A stretch of 64,000 bases of DNA from Polaromonas vacuolata (lineage in GTDB: Bacteria > Pseudomonadota > Gammaproteobacteria > Burkholderiales > Burkholderiaceae_C), in contig NZ_CP051461.1 of the NCBI RefSeq assembly GCF_012584515.1, forward strand, positions 728,001-792,000, given 5' to 3'. Each line of letters begins with the position of its first letter. Positions within the stretch are counted from its first letter, which is position 1. Of this stretch, positions 53,483 through 62,143 are shown piece after piece. The translations under genes were made by a program, and so were the position numbers. The notes beneath the pieces are model-generated. The model made no database searches, was not told the DNA's origin, and worked only from the letters and a program-made list of their open reading frames with translations.

Positions 53483-55011
53483 GTGTGTTCTCCTGGCTGC
53501 AGCGTTGCCAGACTGACGATTTGTTGGCCTTGGCTTTGTAGCCAATAGCGGGTGAGTAAATTACCCAATACCGTGACGCGGTAGTGGCTTGACGCGCGCA
53601 TGTCGGAGATTGGCGTGAACTCTTGGCGCAGTACGTTTGCAGCCGCGTCAATACTGGCTTCGCACCATGTCTTGCCAATCAAAGCAGCTTCGGTTTTGAC
53701 CGCCCGAACGGGGGTTGCTGCTACGCCGCCAACACCAATCGATGCGCTGCTAATCATGCCGTTTTCAATGTGTAGATTAATCGCCAAACATACGGCTGAA
53801 ATATCGTCGTCTTGGCGTTTGGAGATTTTGTAGACCTGCAGATAGTCAATCGCTGCGGGCTTGGGCACCTTTATCGCGGCTAATATTTCGTCTTTTGCCA
53901 TGCAGTTTTTGCGGTAGCCGGTGTAGAGGTTTTCTAGCGGCATTTCGCGCTGGCCACGCACGCTCATGAGGACGACGTTGGCGCGCAGTGCAATCAGTAG
54001 CGGCATGCTGTCGCCAATCGGTGAGCCATTGGCCACATTGCCGCCCAGTGTTCCTGAATTTCTCACCGGCAACCCGGCAAAGCGCACGGCAAATTCGTGC
54101 AGTTGAGGCCTCTGTTCAATCAAGGCGGCAAAGGCTTGTTCTAGCGGTACGGCTGCGCCTATGCATGTGTAGTTTTTCTCGTCTTGAATTTGCAAAAGTT
54201 CTGTGGCGCGGGTGACGTCCAACATGCGCGCAAACTGCTGATGGCCTTTCGTAATCCATAGACCTACATCGGTGGCGCCGGCTACCAGCTGGGCTTCTGG
54301 GTGCAGGCTTTTTTCGCGGAGTAGGGCGCTGAGTGTGCGCGGCGCTTGGTAGGCCGCATCAATTCGCTCGTCGTCGTTTTCTTCTACGTTTTTTACGTTC
54401 GCCAGTTGCGCGAGTTGCGCGAGTTGCGCCACTATTGCCGCTTCATTGAGCGGAGTCGATGGCAAACAGTGCATTTGCTGCGCCGCTTCAAGTATCGGTT
54501 TGTAGCCGGTGCAACGGCATAAATTGCCAGAGAGTTGCTGCTGCGCCAGCGCCCGAGAAATCGGCTCACCTTTGGCTTCATGGTGCATGGCATACAGACT
54601 CATGACAAAGCCCGGTGTGCAAAAGCCGCACTGGCTGGCGTGGCATTCCAGCATGGCTTGTTGAGCCGGGTGTAATTGTTCTGGGCTGGCCGCAATGTCC
54701 TCGACTGTCCACAGTGCCATGCCGTCAATCGAATGCGCCAAGCGTATGCAGCTGTTGATGGCGCGCAGTTTGAGCGTTCCGGTTTGCGGCTCTGCTTGGC
54801 CCAACACGACAGTGCAAGCGCCGCAGTCGCCTTCGCCGCAACCCTCCTTAGTGCCGCTGCACCCTAAGTCACCGCGCAGCAACTCTAGCAAGGTGGTTGT
54901 GGGTGGTACATTGCTTAAGACCACTACTTGGCCGCGATGGATAAACCGTATCGGGCTGGTGCAAGCGGGATGGGACGATTGACTTGAAGATTGGATTGGC
55001 ATGCTGGACAT
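53476..55011 (-). CDS. xdhA: Xanthine dehydrogenase, Fe-S/FAD subunit XdhA
   Basis: About 511 residues from the ATG at 55011 (a second ATG follows at 55002). The plant-type [2Fe-2S] cysteines are in GCSGTKEGCGEGDCGACTV, the second cluster in CGFCTPG and NLCRCTGYKP, and the FAD domain has LVAGATDVGLW and GGNVANGSPIGDS. In the linker between domains the protein has a LAQ LAQ LAQ LAN repeat from a 9-bp tandem repeat at about 54405-54432. Electron transfer is to NAD. Confidence 0.95.
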   Translation of the reverse strand: MSSMPIQSSSQSSHPACTSPIRFIHRGQVVVLSNVPPTTTLLELLRGDLGCSGTKEGCGEGDCGACTVVLGQAEPQTGTLKLRAINSCIRLAHSIDGMALWTVEDIAASPEQLHPAQQAMLECHASQCGFCTPGFVMSLYAMHHEAKGEPISRALAQQQLSGNLCRCTGYKPILEAAQQMHCLPSTPLNEAAIVAQLAQLAQLANVKNVEENDDERIDAAYQAPRTLSALLREKSLHPEAQLVAGATDVGLWITKGHQQFARMLDVTRATELLQIQDEKNYTCIGAAVPLEQAFAALIEQRPQLHEFAVRFAGLPVRNSGTLGGNVANGSPIGDSMPLLIALRANVVLMSVRGQREMPLENLYTGYRKNCMAKDEILAAIKVPKPAAIDYLQVYKISKRQDDDISAVCLAINLHIENGMISSASIGVGGVAATPVRAVKTEAALIGKTWCEASIDAAANVLRQEFTPISDMRASSHYRVTVLGNLLTRYWLQSQGQQIVSLATLQPGEHTC

Positions 55012-55020
55012 AGTCAATAG

Positions 55021-55067
55021 ATTAAATCACCCGTGCTGTGCGCGGCATATCAAACCGCGTATTTAAT
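55021..55067. promoter_or_regulatory. Nested inverted repeats between xdhA and lysR
   Basis: Outer arms ATTAAAT (55021-55027) and ATTTAAT (55061-55067) enclose inner arms CGCGG (55041-55045) and CCGCG (55055-55059). They fill most of the 72-bp divergent gap and probably include the operator of the adjacent LysR regulator. Confidence 0.55.
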
Positions 55068-55083
55068 GCATGGATAAAAAAGT

Positions 55084-56013
55084 ATGAAAGAGCAGGCGCT
55101 TTTCGACAAGATAGATCTTCATCTCATCAGGGTCTTAAATACCGTGCTCACAGAACGCAGCGTATCGCGCGCCGCCATCCGCCTTGGAATGTATCAACCA
55201 GCCGTTAGCGCTGCGCTCAAGCGCCTGCGTGCGCTGGCGGGTGACCCTATCTTGGTGCGCTCTGGCGCTGGCATGGTGGCCACCGATGCGGGACTGCGCA
55301 TGATTGAGCCATCGGCGAGCATATTGCGCGCCGCCGGCATGTTGTTTAGCGACGCCAGAGGCTTTAACCCCGCAACCGCTAGCGCGACGTTTCGCCTGGC
55401 TGCCAGCGACTACATTGACCCACTGTTTTTGCCCCAGTTAGTTGCCAGTATCAAAACCCAAGCACCTAACTGTTTGATTGAAATTCATGCGCTGTCGGCT
55501 CAGGCTGATTACTACGCCCAACTCGCGCAGGGTGAGATTGATGTGGTGATTGGTAACTGGGCTGCACCGCCGCAGGATTTGCACTTGGGTCGTTTGTTCG
55601 GCGACGAGGTCGTGTGTTTGGTCAGTCAAGACCATCCGGCACTGCGCCGTGGCTGGGACGGCCAGAGCTGGCTGCAGTCTGAGCATATCGCGCCCACGCC
55701 CACCCATCCGGGTGCCAAAGGCGTCATCGATGAGCATCTGGCCAGTATCGGACTGGCGCGCAATATCACCGTGCGTTGCCCGCATTTTGGACTGATGCCT
55801 TCCATGGTGGCATCAAGCTTGCTGGTGATGACAACTGGTCGGCAGTATTGCGAGCGTTATGTCGATTTGCTGCCGCTTAAAATACTGCCCAGCCCGATAG
55901 AATTTCCCCGCATGATGTACTACCAACTTTGGCACGAACGCACACATGCCTCGAATGCCGCTAGGTGGTTGCGCGAACGAATCAAAAGCGTTGCGACTGG
56001 GCTGCGTAGTTAG
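55084..56013 (+). CDS. LysR-family regulator, probable regulator of purine genes
   Basis: 309 residues. It starts MKEQALFDKIDLHLIRVLNTV with the HTH SVSRAAIRLGMYQPAVSAALKRLR. The effector domain (FRLAASDYIDPLFLPQLVASIK) resembles the NodD/PcaR-like subgroup. It is divergent from xdhAB and immediately upstream of the BMP-type importer, so it probably controls both. The inducer is unknown, though urate or xanthine is plausible. Confidence 0.88.
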   Translation: MKEQALFDKIDLHLIRVLNTVLTERSVSRAAIRLGMYQPAVSAALKRLRALAGDPILVRSGAGMVATDAGLRMIEPSASILRAAGMLFSDARGFNPATASATFRLAASDYIDPLFLPQLVASIKTQAPNCLIEIHALSAQADYYAQLAQGEIDVVIGNWAAPPQDLHLGRLFGDEVVCLVSQDHPALRRGWDGQSWLQSEHIAPTPTHPGAKGVIDEHLASIGLARNITVRCPHFGLMPSMVASSLLVMTTGRQYCERYVDLLPLKILPSPIEFPRMMYYQLWHERTHASNAARWLRERIKSVATGLRS

Positions 56014-56113
56014 TTCGTTGTCAATCTGCCTTGAATGCCTATTTAGTTGCCCCCCGTTAATTGCAAACCCAGACTTTTAAAATGAAGACCGATAAAAATT
56101 TCAGTACGGCGGC

Positions 56114-57691
56114 ATGAGCTCTAGCGCCACACTACCGCGTCTAGCGCTTGCTGGCGTCAGCAAATCCTACCCAGGCGTTAAAGCCAATGCCGATATTGCC
56201 TTGAGCGTTTTGCCAGGCCAAATCCATGCGGTGCTGGGCGAGAACGGCGCCGGCAAATCCACGCTGATGAAAATTATTTATGGCGCTGTGCGTATGGACG
56301 CTGGCTCCATCGTCATGGATGGACAAGAAGTCCAAGTGCACAGCCCGCAGCAAGCGCGTGCGCTGGGCATTAGCATGGTGTTTCAGCACTTTAGTTTGTT
56401 TGAAACGTTGACCGTGGCCGAGAACGTTTGGTTGGGTCTGGATAAAAGCCAGTCGCTGGCCCAAGTCAGTGCGCGCATTTTGCAAACTGCAAAAGCCTAT
56501 GGCCTAGCGCTTGAACCGCTGCGGCCGGTGCACACTTTAAGCGTTGGTGAGCGCCAGCGCGTCGAGATAGTACGTGCACTTATGACTGCACCCAAACTTT
56601 TGATTCTGGATGAACCGACTTCGGTGTTAACCCCGCAGGCAGTGGAAAAACTCTTTGTCACCCTGCGTCGTCTGGCCGCTGAAGGCTGCAGCATTCTCTA
56701 CATCAGTCACAAGCTGCATGAGATTCGCGCGCTATGCAGTGCTTGCACCGTGCTGCGCGGCGGCCGGGTCAGCGGAGTTTGTGATCCACGCCAAGAAACC
56801 AATGCTTCACTAAGTCGCCTGATGACGGGCAGTGAGCCAACTGCCCTAGAGCGCCGCGAGTGTGTGCCCGGCGCGCTTGTCTTGGAGGTGCGTCAGCTCG
56901 ACTTAAGCAGCACCGAGCAGTTTGGCTGCGACTTAGAGCAGATCGCGCTGACCGTGCGCGCCGGTGAGGTGGTGGGTATCGCGGGTGTTTCGGGCAATGG
57001 TCAAAAGGAATTGCTCTACGCCTTGTCCGGCGAAGATACGCGCGCTGCGACTCACTCTATCTCAATAAAAGGCCAAGCCGCTGCTCAGCTCAAGCCTGCG
57101 CAGCGCCGCGCACTAGGCCTGCATTTTGTGCCTGAAGAAAGACTAGGACGCGGCGCTGTTCCGGCTTTGTCCTTGGCGCGCAATTTGCTTCTCACGCGGA
57201 GTGAATCCGTGGGCAAGTCTGGCTGGCTTAACAGCGCCGCGCTCAAAGCCCAGGCCGCCTCCATCATTTCCCGTTATCAGGTCAAGGCTGGTGGGCCAGA
57301 GGCCGAGGCCAAGTCGCTTTCTGGCGGCAACTTGCAAAAATTCATCATGGGCCGCGAGATAGACGCTAAGCCAGAGCTGCTCATAGTCTCTCAGCCAACC
57401 TGGGGTGTGGATGTGGGTGCTTCTGCGCAGATACGCGGCGAGTTACTAAAACTCGCCTCCCAAGGCTGTGCGGTGTTGGTGGTCAGTGAAGAGCTCGATG
57501 AATTGTTTGAAGTGTGTGATCGCCTGTATGTGATGGCCAAGGGCCGGCTCTCGCCGTCTTTGCCGCGCCAGCAGGCCACGCTTGAATTGGTCGGTCAGTG
57601 GATGAGTGGACTTTGGGGTGAGGCCAACAACAACGACAACGGCAGCGACAACATTGATCAAAAAAATACTGAAACCGGAGCCGGCGCATGA
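56114..57691 (+). CDS. ABC transporter ATP-binding protein, nucleoside/purine type
   Basis: 525 residues with two ABC domains, as in sugar/nucleoside importers. The first half has GENGAGKSTLMK, LSVGERQRVEIVRAL and LLILDEPTSVLTP. The second has SGNGQKELLYAL, LSGGNLQKFIMGREI and LLIVSQPTWGVDVGA, where relatives read QPTRGVD. It overlaps the next permease by 4 bp. With two permeases and a BMP-family receptor downstream, it forms a complete importer. Confidence 0.92.
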   Translation: MSSSATLPRLALAGVSKSYPGVKANADIALSVLPGQIHAVLGENGAGKSTLMKIIYGAVRMDAGSIVMDGQEVQVHSPQQARALGISMVFQHFSLFETLTVAENVWLGLDKSQSLAQVSARILQTAKAYGLALEPLRPVHTLSVGERQRVEIVRALMTAPKLLILDEPTSVLTPQAVEKLFVTLRRLAAEGCSILYISHKLHEIRALCSACTVLRGGRVSGVCDPRQETNASLSRLMTGSEPTALERRECVPGALVLEVRQLDLSSTEQFGCDLEQIALTVRAGEVVGIAGVSGNGQKELLYALSGEDTRAATHSISIKGQAAAQLKPAQRRALGLHFVPEERLGRGAVPALSLARNLLLTRSESVGKSGWLNSAALKAQAASIISRYQVKAGGPEAEAKSLSGGNLQKFIMGREIDAKPELLIVSQPTWGVDVGASAQIRGELLKLASQGCAVLVVSEELDELFEVCDRLYVMAKGRLSPSLPRQQATLELVGQWMSGLWGEANNNDNGSDNIDQKNTETGAGA

Positions 57692-58794
57692 TGGCCCTGA
57701 AACTTGAGTCTCGGCCACAGCCGTCAAAATTTTGGACTTACGCCTCGCCAGTGCTGGCGCTGTTAGTCACTGTGCTGATTGGTGTTTTGCTTTTTATGGC
57801 GCTGGGTAAAGACCCCGTCAAAGGCTTGCAGGTATTTTTCTGGGCACCGATTTCTTCGGTTTATGCCTTGGGTGAGCTGCTGGTTAAGGCGACGCCACTG
57901 CTGATTATTGCTTTGGGGCTGGCGGTGTGCTTTCGTGCCAATGTCTGGAATATTGGTGCTGAGGGCCAGTTTGTCATGGGCGCGGTGGCCGCTGGTGGCG
58001 TGGCCTTGCTGGCGGATAAAACCACTGGCGTGTGGATAATTCCTGCGATTTTGCTCGCTGGCGTGCTGGGCGGTATGGCTTGGGCAGGCATCACGGCTTG
58101 GCTGCGCGACAGCTTTAATGCGAATGAAATTTTGGTCAGTTTGATGCTGGTGTACGTCGCCGACATGGTGTTGAGTTATTTGGTTTTTGGTCCTTGGAAA
58201 GACCCCAATGGCTACAACTTTCCGCAAAGTAAAACCTTTGAGGCCGTCACCCAGATGCCGCGTTTAATGCAAGGCTCACGCGTGACGATTGGTATTTTGC
58301 TGGCCTTAGTCGGCGTGGCTGCGCTGTGGTTTTATCTCTACCGCACCTTTGCCGGCTTTCGTCAAGAAGTCTCTGGTCAAGCACCGGCGGCGGCGCGCTA
58401 TGCCGGCTTTTCATCGCGCCGTGCGCTTTGGGTGGCGCTGCTGGTATCCGGCGGTGCAGCTGGCCTAGCCGGTGCGCTAGAAGTCGCTGGCCCTATCGGT
58501 CAGCTCACCACCTATGTACCGGCGGGCTATGGTTTTGCCGCCATCATCGTGGCTTTTGTCGGCCGACTGCATCCGGTGGGAATTGTGTTTTCAGCGCTGC
58601 TCATGAGCATGTTTTATATCGGCGGCGAGCTGGCTCAGTCGCGGCTGGGTTTGCCCAAATCGCTCACTGGCGTGTTCCAAGGGCTGCTGCTTTTTAACCT
58701 GCTGGCTTGCGACACCTTAATGCTTTATCGCTTGCGCTTTGTACGTTCTGTGCGGCCAGTGCCGCCTGCAGCCGCTTTGCCGGGAGGACTTTGA
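57688..58794 (+). CDS. ABC transporter permease, nucleoside/purine type (1)
   Basis: 368 residues with about nine hydrophobic segments and the BPD_transp_2 signature FRANVWNIGAEGQFVMGAVAAGG and AGFSSRRALWVALLVSGG. It is translationally coupled to the ATPase gene (ATGA overlap) and abuts the next permease. Confidence 0.92.
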   Translation: MMALKLESRPQPSKFWTYASPVLALLVTVLIGVLLFMALGKDPVKGLQVFFWAPISSVYALGELLVKATPLLIIALGLAVCFRANVWNIGAEGQFVMGAVAAGGVALLADKTTGVWIIPAILLAGVLGGMAWAGITAWLRDSFNANEILVSLMLVYVADMVLSYLVFGPWKDPNGYNFPQSKTFEAVTQMPRLMQGSRVTIGILLALVGVAALWFYLYRTFAGFRQEVSGQAPAAARYAGFSSRRALWVALLVSGGAAGLAGALEVAGPIGQLTTYVPAGYGFAAIIVAFVGRLHPVGIVFSALLMSMFYIGGELAQSRLGLPKSLTGVFQGLLLFNLLACDTLMLYRLRFVRSVRPVPPAAALPGGL

Positions 58795-58795
58795 G

Positions 58796-59716
58796 ATGGA
58801 TGCCATTGCATTGTTAATTGCCGCCACTTTAAGCGCCGGCACGATTTTGGCGATTGCCGCCTTAGGCCTTTTGATTAATGAAAAATCCGGCGTCGTCAAC
58901 TTAGGCGCTGAGGGCATGATGCTGTGCGCCGCCATCGCTGGTTTTGCCACTGTTGTGCATACTGGCAATAGCTGGCTGGGCTTTGCAGCGGGCATGGCAG
59001 CCGGGGCTTTTTTAGCCGGTCTTTTTGGTTTGTTGGTGATTTGGCTCAACACCAATCAGTACGCGACGGGATTGGCGCTGAGTCTTTTTGGCGCTGGCTT
59101 TTCGGCCTTTGTGGGTGTTGGCTATGTGCAGGAAAAGCTGCCCGAGCAAACCCGCCACGCAATTCCGTTTTTGGCCGATATTCCTTTTGTCGGGCCAGCG
59201 CTGTTTCGCCAGCACCCCATGGTCTACATCGCCATAGGGCTGGCGCTGGGCTTGATTTGGTTCTTATACCGCACCCGCGCCGGTCTGGTGCTGCGCTCTG
59301 TGGGAGAGAATCCCGAAGCTGCGCATGCGCTGGGTTATCCGGTACGGCGCATCCGTTTAGCCGCCGTCATTGCCGGTGGCGCGCTGTGCGGACTGGCCGG
59401 CGCTTATGTGTCTGTGGTCTACACGCCGCTGTGGGTTGAAGGCATGATTGCGGGCAAGGGTTGGATTGCGTTGGCACTGACGACTTTTGCGACTTGGCGG
59501 CCGGCTCGCGTACTTTTCGGTGCCTATCTTTTTGGCGGTGTGACCATGTTGCAGTTTCACTTGCAAAGTTTGGGCGTGAATGTGGCGCCTCAATTTTTGA
59601 GCATGCTACCCTATCTCTCGACCATAGTGGTGCTGGCGTTAATATCGCGCAACCCGATGTGGATACGGGTGAATATGCCGGGCTCTATTGGCAAGCCTTT
59701 TTATCCTGGCGCCTAA
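58796..59716 (+). CDS. ABC transporter permease, nucleoside/purine type (2)
   Basis: 306 residues from the ATG at 58796, one base after the previous stop, with GGGAGGA upstream. It has the signature NEKSGVVNLGAEGMMLCAAIAG and HALGYPVRRIRLAAVIAGGALCGLAGAY. It forms the second half of the heterodimeric channel. Confidence 0.92.
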   Translation: MDAIALLIAATLSAGTILAIAALGLLINEKSGVVNLGAEGMMLCAAIAGFATVVHTGNSWLGFAAGMAAGAFLAGLFGLLVIWLNTNQYATGLALSLFGAGFSAFVGVGYVQEKLPEQTRHAIPFLADIPFVGPALFRQHPMVYIAIGLALGLIWFLYRTRAGLVLRSVGENPEAAHALGYPVRRIRLAAVIAGGALCGLAGAYVSVVYTPLWVEGMIAGKGWIALALTTFATWRPARVLFGAYLFGGVTMLQFHLQSLGVNVAPQFLSMLPYLSTIVVLALISRNPMWIRVNMPGSIGKPFYPGA

Positions 59717-59788
59717 GTATTTTTCCTCGTTGTTAATTGTTTTGATCCCTTGTTATCTTGTTTTTAAACCTTTCGAAAGCTAAAAAAA

Positions 59789-60949
59789 ATGACTGACCTG
59801 AAAAAGCGTTTAATGCTGCAACTGGTGGCAATGTCCGCTATTGCCGGCACAGCCCTTGTGGGTTGCGGCAAAAAAGAAGAGCCTGTTGCTGCTGCACCTG
59901 CGCCGGTCGCCGCCGTTTCGGCGCCAGCACCGGCTAAGCCAGAGCCACTCAAAGTCGCTTTTGCCTATGTCGGCCCAGTCGGCGACGGCGGATGGACCTT
60001 CGCGCACGACAACGGCCGCAAAGCGGTTGAAGCCGCTTATGGCGATAAAGTTGTCACCAGCTTTGTCGAAAAAGTGCCAGAGTCAGCTGATGCCGAGCGG
60101 GTTATCCGCGACATGGCTGGCCAAGGCAACAAGCTAATTTTTGGGACGACCTTTGGCTATATGGAGCCCATGCTGAAGATTGCGGCCGATACCAAAGGCG
60201 TGATGTTTGAGCACGCGACCGGCTACAAGACTGCCGACAATATGCGTACTTACGATAGCCGCACTTACGAAGGTGCTTACATGGCTGGCGTGATCGCAGG
60301 CAAGATGAGTAAGACTGGCACGCTTGGCGTGGTCGGCTCAGTGCCGATTCCAGAAGTCGTGCGCAATATCAACAGCTTCACGCTGGGCGCGCAATCGGTT
60401 AACCCCAAAATTAAAACCCGCGTGGTTTGGGTCAATGAGTGGTTTAACCCACCAAAAGAGACGGAAGCCGCGACTGCTTTGATCAACGGCGGCGCCGATG
60501 TTTTATTCCAAAACACCGACTCATCCGCAGTTTTGCAGACCGCTGAAAAAATGGGCAAGCGCGCGTTTGGTTGGGATTCCGATATGACTGCTTACGGTCC
60601 TAAAGCCCACTTGGCATCGGCTGTGATTAACTGGGGTCCTTACTACGTCAAATCCGTTGGCGAAGCTTTAGACGGCAAGTGGAAGGGCGGCACCAGCGCT
60701 TGGTGGGGCGTGAAAGAAGGCGCGATCGATTTGGTATCTATCGCCGCTGACGTGCCGGACGACACGAAAAAGCGCATCGATGAAGTCAAAGCCGGCCTGA
60801 AAGATGGCAGCTTCGCTATCTGGAAAGGCCCCATCATGGACAACACCGGTAAAGTACTGATTGCTAAAGACACGGTTGCTGACGACAAATTCTTGGGCGG
60901 CTTAAAGAGCTACGTCAAAGGCGTTGAAGGCAAAGTGCCCGGTAACTGA
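59789..60949 (+). CDS. BMP-family substrate-binding lipoprotein
   Basis: 386 residues. The lipobox LVGC (Cys26) is followed by an Ala/Pro linker and the BMP/Med fold: KVAFAYVGPVGDGGWTFAHDNG, FGTTFGYMEPMLKIA, GVVGSVPIPEVVRNINSF and FNPPKETEAATALINGGADVLFQ. Members bind nucleosides or purine bases. It completes the importer and is followed by a terminator. Confidence 0.93.
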   Translation: MTDLKKRLMLQLVAMSAIAGTALVGCGKKEEPVAAAPAPVAAVSAPAPAKPEPLKVAFAYVGPVGDGGWTFAHDNGRKAVEAAYGDKVVTSFVEKVPESADAERVIRDMAGQGNKLIFGTTFGYMEPMLKIAADTKGVMFEHATGYKTADNMRTYDSRTYEGAYMAGVIAGKMSKTGTLGVVGSVPIPEVVRNINSFTLGAQSVNPKIKTRVVWVNEWFNPPKETEAATALINGGADVLFQNTDSSAVLQTAEKMGKRAFGWDSDMTAYGPKAHLASAVINWGPYYVKSVGEALDGKWKGGTSAWWGVKEGAIDLVSIAADVPDDTKKRIDEVKAGLKDGSFAIWKGPIMDNTGKVLIAKDTVADDKFLGGLKSYVKGVEGKVPGN

Positions 60950-60993
60950 TAAGCCAACTGCACAAATCCCGGATGGGCATGAGCCCGTCCCCC

Positions 60994-61034
60994 GGCTGCT
61001 TCGCGATGACAAGATTGCGTGGCAGCCTTTTTTA
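60994..61034 (+). terminator. Intrinsic terminator after the importer genes
   Basis: GGCTGC (60994-60999) pairs with GCAGCC (61022-61027), and an inner CGCGAT/ATTGCG stem extends the hairpin with a GACAAG loop. TTTTTTA follows at once. It separates the ABC genes from the deaminase. Confidence 0.8.
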
Positions 61035-61046
61035 TTGAAGTGAAAA

Positions 61047-62117
61047 ATGATTTTAAATACCCACCCAGCGGCAAAAAATATCTCGCAGCAACGCCTGCCA
61101 GAATTGCTAAAGACTATGCCAAAGGCTGAGTTGCATATTCACATCGAAGGCTCATTAGAGCCTGAGCTGATTTTTGCACTCGCCAAACGCAACGGCGTAG
61201 CACTGGCTTATGCAGATGTTGAGGCCTTGCGCCGCGCCTATGCGTTTACTGATTTGCAAAGCTTTTTAGATATCTACTATGCCGGCGCTAGCGTGCTGCT
61301 AAAAGAAGAAGATTTCTACGACATGGCCAGCGCTTATTTTGTCAAAGCGGCCGAAGACAACGTGGTTCATGCTGAATTATTTTTTGACCCGCAAACCCAT
61401 ACCGCGCGTGGCGTCGCTATGCAAACCGTGATTGATGGTCTGCACCGCGCCTGCGTTGATGCGCAGAAAATACATGGCATTAGCGCCTCGTTAATTCTGT
61501 GCTTTTTACGTCATTTGAGCGAGGAAGATGCACTGGTTTGTCTCGAGCAAGCCTTGCCGTTTAGGGATAAGTTAGTCGGCATAGGTCTGGATTCTGGCGA
61601 GCTAGGAAATCCACCCGAAAAATTTGAGCGCGTGTTTGCGCGCTGTGCGCAATTGGGTTTGCGTTTGGTAGCGCACGCTGGCGAAGAAGGCCCGCCTGCC
61701 TATATTTGGGCTGCCTTAGATGTGCTCAAAGTCGAACGCATAGACCACGGCGTACAAGCGATTAAAGACCCCGCGTTGATGCAGCGCTTAGCCGAGCAGC
61801 GTACCGCTTTGACGGTCTGCCCGCTATCGAACCTAAAGCTTTGCGTATTCCCAGATCTGGCCAGCCACAACCTGCGCGAATTGTTAGATACCGGTTTGAT
61901 GGCCACTATCAATTCGGACGACCCGGCTTATTTCGGCGGCTATATGAACGACAACTTTGTGCAGACTTTCGCCGCTACCGGTATGCATGCCGGTCATGCG
62001 TATAGCTTGGCGCGCAATAGTTTCGAAGCTAGCTTTATTGATGACGCGGCGAAGTTGAAATTTGTGGCCAGCTTAGACCAATGCTTTGCCAACTTTGATA
62101 CCGCTGGCGTGAATTGA
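61047..62117 (+). CDS. add: Adenine/adenosine deaminase, likely adenine deaminase type
   Basis: 356 residues of the adenosine-deaminase fold: PKAELHIHIEGSLEPEL (zinc ligands His30, His32), LVAHAGEEGPP, ERIDHGVQAI and NSDDPAYFGGY. The EGSLEPEL, FFDPQTHTARGV and SDDPAYFGGY wording follows the bacterial group shown in Pseudomonas to be adenine deaminase rather than adenosine deaminase. Adenine would give hypoxanthine, the XdhAB substrate. A bona fide adenosine activity is not excluded. Confidence 0.88.
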   Translation: MILNTHPAAKNISQQRLPELLKTMPKAELHIHIEGSLEPELIFALAKRNGVALAYADVEALRRAYAFTDLQSFLDIYYAGASVLLKEEDFYDMASAYFVKAAEDNVVHAELFFDPQTHTARGVAMQTVIDGLHRACVDAQKIHGISASLILCFLRHLSEEDALVCLEQALPFRDKLVGIGLDSGELGNPPEKFERVFARCAQLGLRLVAHAGEEGPPAYIWAALDVLKVERIDHGVQAIKDPALMQRLAEQRTALTVCPLSNLKLCVFPDLASHNLRELLDTGLMATINSDDPAYFGGYMNDNFVQTFAATGMHAGHAYSLARNSFEASFIDDAAKLKFVASLDQCFANFDTAGVN

Positions 62118-62143
62118 CAAAAGGTCTTGCCAATTCCTAGACT

